Shown here piece by piece: positions 7,939 through 15,505 of a stretch of 22,922 nt of DNA (positions within the stretch are counted from its first letter, which is position 1; every line of letters begins with the position of its first letter). The stretch is from Ruminococcus sp. GTDB taxonomy: Bacteria > Bacillota > Clostridia > Oscillospirales > Acutalibacteraceae. The notes under the pieces are model-generated. The model was not told the origin of the DNA, made no database searches, and was given only the letters and a program-made list of their open reading frames with translations. The stretch spans positions 1 through 22,922 of the forward strand of contig JAFOED010000043.1 in the NCBI GenBank assembly GCA_017380355.1. The letters run 5' to 3'. A program made the translations under genes and the position numbers.

Positions 7939-9150
7939 TCAGAGTAATTCTACTAATCTTTCGTTAACTGCTTTGAGGAAGTCTTCTGTGTTGACTTTCT
8001 TCTTGTTTTCGAGAGTAGAGAGGAGGTAAAGATCACCTGTCATAATACCACTCTCGATTGTGTCGATTGTAGCCTTCTCGAGCTTGTCTGCGAAATCACA
8101 CAGAGCAGGTGTATCGTCGAGTTCACCACGTTTTCTTAAAGCACCTGTCCACGCAAAGAGTGTAGCAACAGAGTTTGTTGATGTTTCTTCACCTTTTAAG
8201 TGCTTGTAGTAGTGACGCTGTACAGTGCCGTGTGCAGCTTCGTATTCGTAGATACCTTCTGGAGATACGAGCACGCTTGTCATCATAGCGAGTGAACCAA
8301 AAGCTGTAGCAATCATATCGCTCATAACGTCACCATCGTAGTTTTTACAAGCCCAGATGTATCCACCATTTGAACGGATAACACGAGCAACAGCGTCGTC
8401 GATAAGTGTGTAGAAGTACTCGATACCTGTAGCTTCGAACTTTTCTTTGTACTCGTTTTCGTAGATATCAGCGAAGATATCCTTGAATGTGTGGTCGTAT
8501 TTCTTAGAGATAGTATCCTTTGTAGCAAACCACAGGTCTAACTTCTGGTCGAGAGCGTAGTTGAAACAAGCTCTTGCAAATGATGAGATAGAGCTGTCGA
8601 GGTTGTGCATACCCTGAATGATACCGTCACTGTTTTTGAAATCGAAGATAAGCTCGCGTGACTCGTTACCGTTTTCGTCAGTAACACAAAGTTCAGCCTT
8701 GTTACCTTTACTTACAACCATCTCAGAGTTTTTATAAACGTCGCCGTAAGCATGTCTTGCGATGCAGATAGGCTTTGTCCATGTTGGGATGTAAGGTGTG
8801 ATGCCCTTAACAAGGATAGGAGAGCGGAAAACTGTACCATCGAGTAACGCTCTGATTGTGCCGTTAGGTGACTTCCACATTTCCTTTAAGTTGTATTCTG
8901 TCATACGAGCAGCGTTAGGTGTGATAGTAGCACACTTTACTGCAACACCGTATTTTTTTGTAGCAATAGCAGAGTCGATAGTAACCTGATCGTTAGTTTC
9001 GTTTCTGTATTCTAAACCGAGGTCGTAGTACTCTGTTTTTAAATCGATATATGGGAGAAGGAGGATATCCTTGATCATCTTCCATATAATTCTGGTCATC
9101 TCGTCGCCGTCCATTTCGACGAGCGGAGTTTTCATAATGATTTTATCCAT
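7939..9150 (-). CDS. icd: Isocitrate dehydrogenase (NADP+), eukaryote-type subfamily
   Basis: The product is 403 residues from the second ATG (9150). The first ATG (9159) lies inside the AAAGGATG ribosome-binding site and is less likely. The sequence follows the homodimeric NADP-IDH subfamily shared with eukaryotic IDH1: PLVEMDGDEMTRIIW, VAVKCATITP, WKSPNGTIRALLDGTVFR (substrate loop with SPNGTIR at 94-100), FEAAHGTVQRHYYKH-like text near the C-terminus (here YEAAHGTVQRHYYKH) and TNSVATLFAWTGALRKRG. It decarboxylates isocitrate to 2-oxoglutarate, producing NADPH, for glutamate synthesis. Aconitase lies upstream and rex downstream on the same strand. The cofactor is inferred from the subfamily. 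Confidence 0.96.
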   Translation of the reverse strand: MDKIIMKTPLVEMDGDEMTRIIWKMIKDILLLPYIDLKTEYYDLGLEYRNETNDQVTIDSAIATKKYGVAVKCATITPNAARMTEYNLKEMWKSPNGTIRALLDGTVFRSPILVKGITPYIPTWTKPICIARHAYGDVYKNSEMVVSKGNKAELCVTDENGNESRELIFDFKNSDGIIQGMHNLDSSISSFARACFNYALDQKLDLWFATKDTISKKYDHTFKDIFADIYENEYKEKFEATGIEYFYTLIDDAVARVIRSNGGYIWACKNYDGDVMSDMIATAFGSLAMMTSVLVSPEGIYEYEAAHGTVQRHYYKHLKGEETSTNSVATLFAWTGALRKRGELDDTPALCDFADKLEKATIDTIESGIMTGDLYLLSTLENKKKVNTEDFLKAVNERLVELL

Positions 9151-9192
9151 TTTAATCATCCTTTCAGATTTTTTCGGATGGCTGTTAGCCGA

Positions 9193-9222
9193 TGTAGGGG
9201 ACGGCGTCCTCGACGTCCCACA
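9193..9222. repeat. Palindromic intergenic element between acn and icd (REP-like)
   Basis: TGT-A-GGGGACG (9193-9203) and CGTCCC-ACA (9214-9222) form a hairpin with a 10-base loop in an 87-base gap. It is much richer in G+C than its surroundings. The 'GTAGGGG...CCTCGACG' wording resembles dispersed palindromes I recall from intergenic regions of gut Clostridia. Only one copy was noticed here, so its status as a genome-wide repeat is inferred. Confidence 0.45.
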
Positions 9223-9237
9223 CGTTTACACCAAGTG

Positions 9238-11169
9238 TTAACCATTCATCTTTGTGTAGTTAAGTAAACCGCCACAAACAGCGATATCTTTCTGTCTCTG
9301 TGAAAGCTCGCACTTGGCTGTAATTGTTTCGCCTGTTGTCTTGTTGAAGAGAGTAACAGTGTCACCATTTAAGATTTCACTCTTAACGTTTGGTAACTCA
9401 AGCTCATCAAAGAGGCTGATTTTATCGTAGTCATTTTCGTTTGTGAATTCAAGCGGTAAGATACCTGCGTTGATGAGATTCGCTCTGTGAATACGAGCAA
9501 AGCTCTTAACAAGTACAGCCTTAACACCTAAGTAAAGCGGAGCAAGAGCTGCGTGCTCACGTGAGCTACCCTGACCGTAGTTTGCGCCACCGACGATAAC
9601 AGAACTACCTAAAGTCTTAGCGCGATTTGGGAATTCTGTGTCACATACTGTAAAGCAGTGCTGTGAAATAGCAGGAATGTTAGAACGAAGAGGTAAAATT
9701 TTCGCACCAGCAGGCATAATGTGGTCAGTTGTGATGTTGTCCTCAACCTTGAGTGAACAAGAAGCAGAGATTTTATCTTCCATAGGACTTGATGCTGGGA
9801 ACTCCTTGATGTTCGGACCACGAAGCACCTTGATGTTGTCCATCTCTTCAACTGGAGCTGGTTCAATAATCATATTATCGTTGATCAAGAACTTCTCAGG
9901 CATCTCTACCTTGTAACCTTCGCCTAAAGTTGTAGGGTCTGTGAATACACCGGTAAGAGCAGATGCAGCAGCAGTCTCAGGAGAAACAAGGAAAATCTGA
10001 CCGTCTTTAGTACCACTTCTACCTAAGAAGTTACGGTTGAATGTTCTAAGTGAGATACCTGCGCTGTTTGGTGACTGACCCATACCGATACAAGGACCGC
10101 ATGCAGATTCTAAGATTCTCGCACCTGCAGCAATCATATCAGCTAAAGCGCCGTTTTCTGAAAGCATTGTGAGTACCTGCTTAGAGCCAGGAGCGATAGA
10201 AAGTGAAACGTCAGGATGAACAGTCTTGCCCTTTAAGATGTGAGCAACTGTCATTAAGTCAGCGTAGCTTGAGTTTGTACATGAACCGATACAAACCTGA
10301 TCGATTTTCTGACCGCTAAGCTGTGCGATTGGTTTGATGTTATCAGGAGAGTGAGGGCAAGCAGCGAGTGGCTCAAGCTCAGAGAGATTTATAACGATAT
10401 GCTCGTCGTAAACTGCATCCTCGTCAGCTTTGAGTTCAACGTAATCTTCTTCACGACCCTGAGCTTTAAGAAACTCTCTTGTAGTCTCATCACTTGGGAA
10501 GATAGAAGTAGTAGCGCCGAGCTCAGCACCCATATTTGTGATAGTAGCACGCTGTGGAACAGAAAGTGTCTTAACACCTTCACCAGCGTATTCGATGATT
10601 TTACCTACGCCACCCTTAACGCTCATAATCTCGAGAACTTTAAGGATGATGTCTTTAGCAGAAACCCAAGGCTTTAACTCGCCTGTAAGCTCTACTTTAA
10701 CGATATTAGGCATTGTGATGTAGTACGCGCCACCGCCCATAGCAACAGCAACGTCGAGACCACCTGCACCGATAGAAAGCATACCGATACCGCCACCAGT
10801 AGGTGTGTGGCTGTCAGAACCGATTAAAGTCTTACCAGGCTTAGAGAATCTCTCGAGATGTACCTGATGACAGATACCATTACCAGGGCGAGAGAAGTAG
10901 ATGCCGTGTTTTTTACATACAGTCTGAATAAATCTGTGGTCGTCAGCATTCTCGAAACCTGTCTGTAAAGTGTTGTGGTCGATATATGCAACGCTCTTCT
11001 CAGTCTTGACTCTCGGTACACCCATAGCCTCGAATTCGAGATACGCCATAGTACCTGTAGCGTCCTGAGTGAGTGTCTGGTCGATCTTAAGACCGATGTC
11101 AGTTCCTTTTACCATTTCACCACTGACAATATGTTCTTTAATAATTTTTTCAGCAATCGAATATCCCAT
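9238..11169 (-). CDS. acn: Aconitate hydratase
   Basis: The product is 643 residues from the ATG at 11169, which sits 7 bases after GGAGG; an earlier in-frame ATG (11184) overlaps that ribosome-binding site. The length and order fit the compact single-chain clostridial aconitase group rather than ~900-residue AcnA. The [4Fe-4S] ligands are C297 (CIGSCTNSS) and C357/C360 (SACGPCIGMG). Other marks are IGSDSHTPTGGGIG, the HIMPAG swivel-domain motif and YGQGSSREHAALAP. It interconverts citrate and isocitrate, feeding the next gene, icd. It is the first gene of acn-icd-rex, behind a clear promoter. No citrate synthase is present in the window. By motif alone, homoaconitase or isopropylmalate isomerase is less likely, and the icd neighbour supports aconitase. 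Confidence 0.95.
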   Translation of the reverse strand: MGYSIAEKIIKEHIVSGEMVKGTDIGLKIDQTLTQDATGTMAYLEFEAMGVPRVKTEKSVAYIDHNTLQTGFENADDHRFIQTVCKKHGIYFSRPGNGICHQVHLERFSKPGKTLIGSDSHTPTGGGIGMLSIGAGGLDVAVAMGGGAYYITMPNIVKVELTGELKPWVSAKDIILKVLEIMSVKGGVGKIIEYAGEGVKTLSVPQRATITNMGAELGATTSIFPSDETTREFLKAQGREEDYVELKADEDAVYDEHIVINLSELEPLAACPHSPDNIKPIAQLSGQKIDQVCIGSCTNSSYADLMTVAHILKGKTVHPDVSLSIAPGSKQVLTMLSENGALADMIAAGARILESACGPCIGMGQSPNSAGISLRTFNRNFLGRSGTKDGQIFLVSPETAAASALTGVFTDPTTLGEGYKVEMPEKFLINDNMIIEPAPVEEMDNIKVLRGPNIKEFPASSPMEDKISASCSLKVEDNITTDHIMPAGAKILPLRSNIPAISQHCFTVCDTEFPNRAKTLGSSVIVGGANYGQGSSREHAALAPLYLGVKAVLVKSFARIHRANLINAGILPLEFTNENDYDKISLFDELELPNVKSEILNGDTVTLFNKTTGETITAKCELSQRQKDIAVCGGLLNYTKMNG

Positions 11170-11220
11170 ATTTAAAACCTCCATTTACGTGATATAGAAT
11201 TTTTGAAAAACATATATAAC

Positions 11221-11249
11221 ATTATATCAAAAACCATTTATAAAGTAAA
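11221..11249 (-). promoter_or_regulatory. Promoter of acn-icd-rex
   Basis: On the minus strand TTTACT (11244-11249), a 17-base spacer and a perfect TATAAT (11221-11226) are seen. TG precedes the -10 in TGATATAAT, giving an extended -10. The leader to the acn start is about 45 bases. Confidence 0.7.
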
Positions 11250-11316
11250 GCAAATATTAGTTGTGAAGACTTACACTTTTTCGGTAAAAATTTACATAGT
11301 AATTGTGCATAAAAAG

Positions 11317-11325
11317 TGATATAAT
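11317..11325 (+). promoter_or_regulatory. Extended -10 promoter of typA
   Basis: TGATATAAT (11317-11325) is an extended -10 element identical to the one of the divergent acn promoter. No good -35 lies 17 bases upstream; TTTACA at 11291 is 23 bases away. Transcription would start near 11332, about 30 bases before the typA ATG. Confidence 0.55.
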
Positions 11326-11362
11326 TTCTTAGTTGTAAAAATAGATAAACTAGGGAGATATT

Positions 11363-13183
11363 ATGGGTAACAGAGAAGATATCAGAAATATAGCTATTAT
11401 CGCACACGTTGACCACGGTAAAACAACTTTAGTTGACCAGCTCTTGAAGCAGAGCGGAATTTTCAGAGTCAACGAAGCTGTCGCTGAACGTGTTATGGAC
11501 TCTAACGACCTTGAGCGTGAGCGTGGAATTACGATTTTGTCTAAGAACACTGCCGTTATGTACGGAGACATTAAAATCAATATAGTTGATACACCGGGAC
11601 ATGCTGATTTTGGCGGTGAGGTAGAGCGTATTCTTACTATGGTAGACGGTGTTATTCTTCTTGTTGACGCGTTTGAAGGCTGTATGCCACAGACTCGTTT
11701 CGTTTTGAAAAAAGCTCTCGGTTTGCATAAGAAACCGCTTGTAGTTGTTAATAAAATCGACCGTCCGGGCGCACGTCCTGAAGAGGTTGTCGACGAGGTG
11801 CTCGACCTGTTTATTGAGCTCGGTGCTGATGACGACCAGCTCGAGTTCCCTGTAGTTTATGCGTCGGGCAGAGACGGCGTTGCGTCTCTTGATCCATACG
11901 AGATGGGTACAGATATGAAGCCACTCTTTGAGAAGATTGTTTCTGAAATTCCTGCTCCACAGGGTGATACAGACGGCGACTTACAGATTCTCATTTCTAA
12001 TATCGACTATGATGACTATGTTGGTCGTATCGGTGTTGGTCGAGTTGAGCGTGGTCAGGTTAAGGTTAACCAGCAGGCAGTACTGTGTAAGCGCGACGGC
12101 GAAAACGTAAGAGTTAAAATTTCGAAGCTCTATCAGTTTGAGGGCTTAAGAAGAGTCGAAACAGAAACTGCGAAGATGGGCGATTTAGTTTGTATCAGCG
12201 GTATCGCTGACCTCAATATCGGTGAAACTATCTGTAGTGTTGACGATGTTGACCCGCTTCCTTTTGTTAAGATTGACGAGCCTACAGTTTCGATGAATTT
12301 TATTGTTAATAACAGTCCGTTTGCAGGCAGAGAGGGTAAGTTCGTTACTTCCCGTAATCTGCGTGACAGACTTTTCAAAGAAGTAGAAACTAACGTTGCT
12401 ATGCGTGTTGAAGAAACCGATTCTGCCGATACTTTCAAAGTTTCAGGCAGAGGCGAGCTTCACCTTTCTATCCTTATCGAGACTATGCGTCGTGAGGGCT
12501 ACGAGTTCCAGATTTCCCGTCCGCAGGTTATCACAAAGCACATCGACGGCGTTTTGTGTGAGCCTATCGAGTACCTTATGATCGAAGTGCCTGATACTTA
12601 CGTCGGCGCTGTTATGGAAAAGTTAGGTTCCAGAAAAGCTGAACTTATCAATATGGGCACTCGCGAGAGTGGTATCACACACATCGAGTTTCGAATTCCA
12701 TCCCGTGGTCTTATGGGCTACCGTCCGGAGTTTCTTACTGACACTAACGGCAACGGTATTATGAACCACGTTTTCGATTCATACGAGCCTTTCAAAGGCG
12801 AAATCGTTACCCGTCATCAGGGATCGCTCATCGCTTTTGAAACAGGCGACACAGTAACATACGGATTATATGCAGCACAGGAGAGAGGTCGACTTTTTGT
12901 TGGCGCAGGTGTTCCTGTTTATGAAGGTATGATTGTCGGTGCTTGTCCTAAAGCTGAGGACATCACAGTAAACGTGTGTAAGAAAAAGCACATCACAAAC
13001 ACTCGTGCTTCAGGTTCTGACGATGCGTTGAAATTAACTCCACCATCGATTCTTTCACTCGAGCAGTGTATCGAGTTTATCGCTGATGACGAGCTCGTCG
13101 AAGTAACCCCTGAGAACATCCGTATGCGTAAGCAGATTCTCTCAAAAGAACTTAGAATGAAAAAACAGTTTAAGAAAAATTAA
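11363..13183 (+). CDS. typA: Ribosome-associated GTPase TypA/BipA
   Basis: The product has 606 residues, the normal TypA length; ATG 11363 follows AGGGAG. The GTPase motifs are clear: G1 AHVDHGKTT (14-22), the switch region RERGITI, G3 DTPGH (76-80) and G4 NKID (130-133). These are followed by the EF-G-like domains and the TypA-specific C-terminal domain (SRGLMGYRPEFLTDTNG, then GVPVYEGMIVG and the KLTPP segment). It binds the 70S ribosome like EF-G and helps assembly and growth under stress or cold. It is the first gene after a divergent promoter region and is followed 26 bases later by the exonuclease gene. Confidence 0.98.
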   Translation: MGNREDIRNIAIIAHVDHGKTTLVDQLLKQSGIFRVNEAVAERVMDSNDLERERGITILSKNTAVMYGDIKINIVDTPGHADFGGEVERILTMVDGVILLVDAFEGCMPQTRFVLKKALGLHKKPLVVVNKIDRPGARPEEVVDEVLDLFIELGADDDQLEFPVVYASGRDGVASLDPYEMGTDMKPLFEKIVSEIPAPQGDTDGDLQILISNIDYDDYVGRIGVGRVERGQVKVNQQAVLCKRDGENVRVKISKLYQFEGLRRVETETAKMGDLVCISGIADLNIGETICSVDDVDPLPFVKIDEPTVSMNFIVNNSPFAGREGKFVTSRNLRDRLFKEVETNVAMRVEETDSADTFKVSGRGELHLSILIETMRREGYEFQISRPQVITKHIDGVLCEPIEYLMIEVPDTYVGAVMEKLGSRKAELINMGTRESGITHIEFRIPSRGLMGYRPEFLTDTNGNGIMNHVFDSYEPFKGEIVTRHQGSLIAFETGDTVTYGLYAAQERGRLFVGAGVPVYEGMIVGACPKAEDITVNVCKKKHITNTRASGSDDALKLTPPSILSLEQCIEFIADDELVEVTPENIRMRKQILSKELRMKKQFKKN

Positions 13184-13209
13184 TGCACTCCCTTTAAAAG
13201 GAATAATAT

Positions 13210-14115
13210 ATGAATTTTGTTATCTTGGACCTTGAGTGGAACGGTGCGTACAGCAAAAAAGCTAAGAAATTCGTTAACGAAATCATCGAATTCGGCGCCG
13301 TTAAAGTAGACGAAAAACTGAATATTTTAGACACATTTTCGATGCTCGTCACTCCGCAGATAGGCAAGAAACTTAATTCTCGTGTCGCACAGCTCACTCA
13401 TATTACAGAAGAAGAGCTGAAAGACTCCAACACCACCTACACACACGTGCTGAAGAAGTTTAAGAAGTTCTTAGGTGACAGCGTACTGCTCACATGGGGA
13501 ACATCTGATATATTGACGCTGATGGAGAACAACCGTTACTACCTAAACGACGAGAAAATCCCGTTTATGACTATGTACTGTAATCTCCAGCTTTACTGCG
13601 AGCATTGCCTCAATCACCACGATAAATCACGACAGCTCGGACTTTCCACATGTGCACAGATGCTCGAGATTGATGTCGACGGACTCGAACTTCACCGTGC
13701 TCTTGATGATGCAAAGCTTAGTTTAAGCTGTTTTAAAAAGCTCTATAAAAGCGACATCATAAAAGAGTTTATCGAGATTGCCAACGACGAGTTCTATCGT
13801 AAGATTTCGTTTAAAAACACCGTTATATATGACATCAGAAACCCGCTTATCGATAAAAAAGAGTTTTATGTCTGTTGTGATAAATGCGGTCGCAAAGCTC
13901 GTAGAAAAACAAAGTGGGCGATGAAAAATCGCTCTTTCAGAGCACATTTTCGTTGTAACAGATGTCGTCGTGACTTCGAAGGTCGAATTACTTTTCGTTT
14001 AAAATACGAGGGTGTGACGGTTGACAGACGCGTTATCGAAATCCCAAAAGAGAAGAAATCTGAAAAACAAAAGTCGTTTTTTGCGAAATTCAATAATTCA
14101 GAAAAAGAAAAATAA
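13210..14115 (+). CDS. DEDDh 3'-5' exonuclease (DnaQ-like) with C-terminal zinc ribbon
   Basis: The product has 301 residues; ATG 13210 lies behind AAAAGGAA. Exonuclease motifs are DLEW (D7, E9), the second-motif aspartate at D100 (WGTSD) and HRALDDA (H162, D167), the complete DEDDh set. After residue ~215 a separate domain has CCDKCG (C222/C223, C226) and CNRC (C249, C252), a four-Cys zinc-ribbon pattern in a very basic stretch. The substrate could be DNA or RNA; the ribbon suggests nucleic-acid tethering. It resembles KapD-type sporulation-inhibitor exonucleases in its first domain only. Co-transcription with typA is likely, and a terminator follows at once. Exonuclease assignment is strong; cellular role is unknown. 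Confidence 0.88.
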   Translation: MNFVILDLEWNGAYSKKAKKFVNEIIEFGAVKVDEKLNILDTFSMLVTPQIGKKLNSRVAQLTHITEEELKDSNTTYTHVLKKFKKFLGDSVLLTWGTSDILTLMENNRYYLNDEKIPFMTMYCNLQLYCEHCLNHHDKSRQLGLSTCAQMLEIDVDGLELHRALDDAKLSLSCFKKLYKSDIIKEFIEIANDEFYRKISFKNTVIYDIRNPLIDKKEFYVCCDKCGRKARRKTKWAMKNRSFRAHFRCNRCRRDFEGRITFRLKYEGVTVDRRVIEIPKEKKSEKQKSFFAKFNNSEKEK

Positions 14116-14119
14116 TGTT

Positions 14120-14159
14120 AAACGCACACTCGGGAAAAATCCTCACTGTGCGTTTTTTT
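14120..14159 (+). terminator. Terminator after the exonuclease gene
   Basis: AAACGCACA (14120-14128) pairs with TGTGCGTTT (14147-14155) around an 18-base loop, followed by a T-run to 14159. Confidence 0.82.
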
Positions 14160-14263
14160 GTGCCTTGTTTCGTCCGTATCACAGCTTTTGTTACACCATT
14201 TTTCGAGCGTTCTTTCAACCATTCGAGTATATATGACATTATTTTGTGAATCAAGTGTAAATA

Positions 14264-14279
14264 TCGAACAAATATTCGA
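14264..14279 (+). promoter_or_regulatory. LexA-box-like palindrome
   Basis: TCGAACAAATATTCGA is a palindrome with TCGAA/TTCGA arms. It matches the Gram-positive SOS operator CGAAC-N4-GTTYG at every fixed position except G to A at the start of the right half. It sits 7 bases upstream of the -35 of the next promoter. Operator function is inferred. Confidence 0.35.
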
Positions 14280-14286
14280 AAAACTA

Positions 14287-14315
14287 TTGAAAATTAAGTC
14301 AAAATCTGCTAAACT
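14287..14315 (+). promoter_or_regulatory. Promoter of the region-4-only sigma-like gene pair
   Basis: TTGAAA (14287-14292), a 17-base spacer and TAAACT (14310-14315) lie 74 bases upstream of the first gene. The leader carries a weak GAAGT/ACTTC hairpin (14322-14340). The rest of the 274-base gap holds only the previous terminator and AT-rich sequence. Confidence 0.55.
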
Positions 14316-14389
14316 AAAGTAGAAGTCAAGCCCCAACTTCAACGAATAAGTACGAAAAATAAGTGTTTATGCAGGAAAGGACGAAGAAT

Positions 14390-14605
14390 ATGGATTACGT
14401 AAAATGGTCTGATGAATATATGCAGCAGGCGAGAAATCTTTTGACAGTTATCGAGAAAAAGAAGAAACTTTTGAGAAACGCTAATGCTGACGAACAGCAC
14501 TCTTTAAATGCCGACATAATTCAGCTTAGAAACATTTATTATGAATGTATGCTGACAGCAAAGCACCTATTAGAGCGTGCCGGAGTGATGGACAATGCGG
14601 CATAG
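14390..14605 (+). CDS. Small helical protein of unknown function
   Basis: The product has 71 residues. The ATG at 14390 is favoured over 14363 because GGAAAGGA (14374-14381) is correctly spaced before it. The product (MDYVKWSDEYMQQ..., then IEKKKKLLRNANADEQ and a long helical stretch) is highly charged and predicted coiled-coil-like, with no membrane segment. Its end overlaps the start of the sigma-like gene by 11 bases, so the two are translationally coupled and probably act together. I do not recognise the family; similar helical partners preceding sigma-region-4 proteins occur in Clostridia and their prophages, by recollection only. Confidence 0.75.
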   Translation: MDYVKWSDEYMQQARNLLTVIEKKKKLLRNANADEQHSLNADIIQLRNIYYECMLTAKHLLERAGVMDNAA

Positions 14606-14885
14606 TTTACAGAGTATCACCGAGCGTAGCCGAAACATAATAGAGTTCCAAAACTTCTCATCTTATGGCACTAATGAATCTGAGATTGTGAAGATGAAAC
14701 ATATCCTGAAACAGGCGGTTACAAACGAGCTGACCACGCGTCAGCGCGAGTGTGTAGAAATGTATTTTTACGACGGAATGAAAATGAAAGAAATAGCTTC
14801 TTTACTGTGCCTTTCTCCGTCTACTGTTACTCGCCACATAAAAGCAGGCGTGAAAAAACTAAAAAACGTAGCTAAATACTACTAA
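14595..14885 (+). CDS. Sigma-70 region 4-like helix-turn-helix protein
   Basis: The product has 96 residues. The C-terminal half (LTTRQRECVEMYFYDGMKMKEIASLLCLSPSTVTRHIKAGVKKL in overlapping pieces: LTTRQRECVEMYF, MKMKEIASLL, LSPSTVTRHIKAG) is a clear sigma region 4 / LuxR-like helix-turn-helix. There is no region 2, so it cannot open promoters alone as a sigma factor. It may be a DNA-binding regulator, part of a split sigma with an unseen partner, or a phage-type activator. It is coupled to the upstream small helical gene by an 11-base overlap and followed directly by a strong terminator, making a two-gene unit. Confidence 0.82.
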   Translation: MRHSLQSITERSRNIIEFQNFSSYGTNESEIVKMKHILKQAVTNELTTRQRECVEMYFYDGMKMKEIASLLCLSPSTVTRHIKAGVKKLKNVAKYY

Positions 14886-14917
14886 AAAAACGCACCCAAT
14901 AAAACGGGTGCGTTTTT
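14886..14917 (+). terminator. Terminator after the sigma-like gene
   Basis: AAAAACGCACCC (14886-14897) pairs with GGGTGCGTTTTT (14906-14917) around an 8-base loop; the T-run forms the 3' arm. Confidence 0.9.
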
Positions 14918-14952
14918 GCTTGCATTTATTTTTGATTCTTTTAAAATATATC

Positions 14953-14980
14953 TGAACCTTTCGCGCTTTTCACTCGTATA
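14953..14980 (+). promoter_or_regulatory. ECF-type autoregulatory promoter
   Basis: TGAACC (14953-14958), exactly 16 bases, then CGTATA (14975-14980) match the sigma-W-like pattern TGAAAC-N16-CGTA. It lies 27 bases upstream of the ECF sigma gene. TTCACT (14969-14974) and AGTGAA (14984-14989) form an inverted repeat over the -10. Confidence 0.7.
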
Positions 14981-15007
14981 TATAGTGAAAGCTTTCAGGA
15001 GGATGAA

Positions 15008-15505
15008 ATGAACAGAAAAATTATTCCTTACATAAATGAATATTCATTGAGCCTGACAAAGCTGTGCAATTCGTTGTGTAACAATTCGTACGATGCACAG
15101 GATTTGTTTCAGTCAACGTGGGAAAAAGCAATTAAAAATTTTAAACGCTATGACCCTAAAAAATCTTTTGAAAAATGGCTCTTTACGATATGTGTGAACA
15201 CCTACCGTGATATGCTCAAGCGTTTTGATAATAAGAAAGTTCTTCGCTTCAATACTACTGAGGAAAAGGAGAGGTTTTTAGGCGGTGTGGTTGATAGTTC
15301 GAGTGAAAAAGATGATTATATCGCTTTGCACACAGCACTTTCAAATCTTAAACCCGAGTACCGTGAAGTGATTGTTTTGTATTACTTCAAAGATTATCCT
15401 ATAAAAGAACTTGCATCAATTCTTAGCATACCCGAAGGAACGGTGAAGTCACGATTGCACGTAGCCAGAGAGCAGATGAAAAAGGAGATGAGCATTGATG
15501 AATAG
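15008..15505 (+). CDS. ECF RNA polymerase sigma factor
   Basis: The product has 165 residues, typical for ECF sigma factors; ATG 15008 follows AGGAGGATGAA. Region 2 is seen in DAQDLFQSTWEKAIKNF and FEKWLFTICVNTYRDMLKR (2.3/2.4, ~29-75). Region 4 is seen in LKPEYREVIVLYYF, IKELASIL and PEGTVKSRLHVAREQMKKEM (~113-160). Its own promoter fits ECF recognition, so positive autoregulation is likely. The next gene, a membrane protein, overlaps its stop by 8 bases and is the likely anti-sigma factor. The stimulus cannot be read from the sequence. Confidence 0.95.
   Translation: MNRKIIPYINEYSLSLTKLCNSLCNNSYDAQDLFQSTWEKAIKNFKRYDPKKSFEKWLFTICVNTYRDMLKRFDNKKVLRFNTTEEKERFLGGVVDSSSEKDDYIALHTALSNLKPEYREVIVLYYFKDYPIKELASILSIPEGTVKSRLHVAREQMKKEMSIDE

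Noticed and set aside
10351..10677. A 108-residue + frame inside acn
   Set aside because: It lies antisense to conserved aconitase sequence and has no ribosome-binding site.
11261..11276. TTGTGAAGACTTACAC as a Rex operator in the acn/typA gap
   Set aside because: Only the left half matches; the right half departs from TTCACAA or TTAACAA at several positions, and it does not overlap either promoter.
11222..11416. A 64-residue minus-strand frame in the acn/typA intergenic region
   Set aside because: It overlaps both promoters and the start of typA, has no ribosome-binding site, and its composition is that of AT-rich intergenic DNA.
14118..14342. A 74-residue minus-strand frame in the gap after the exonuclease gene
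   Set aside because: It covers the terminator, the LexA-like box and the promoter of the next genes, and has no ribosome-binding site.
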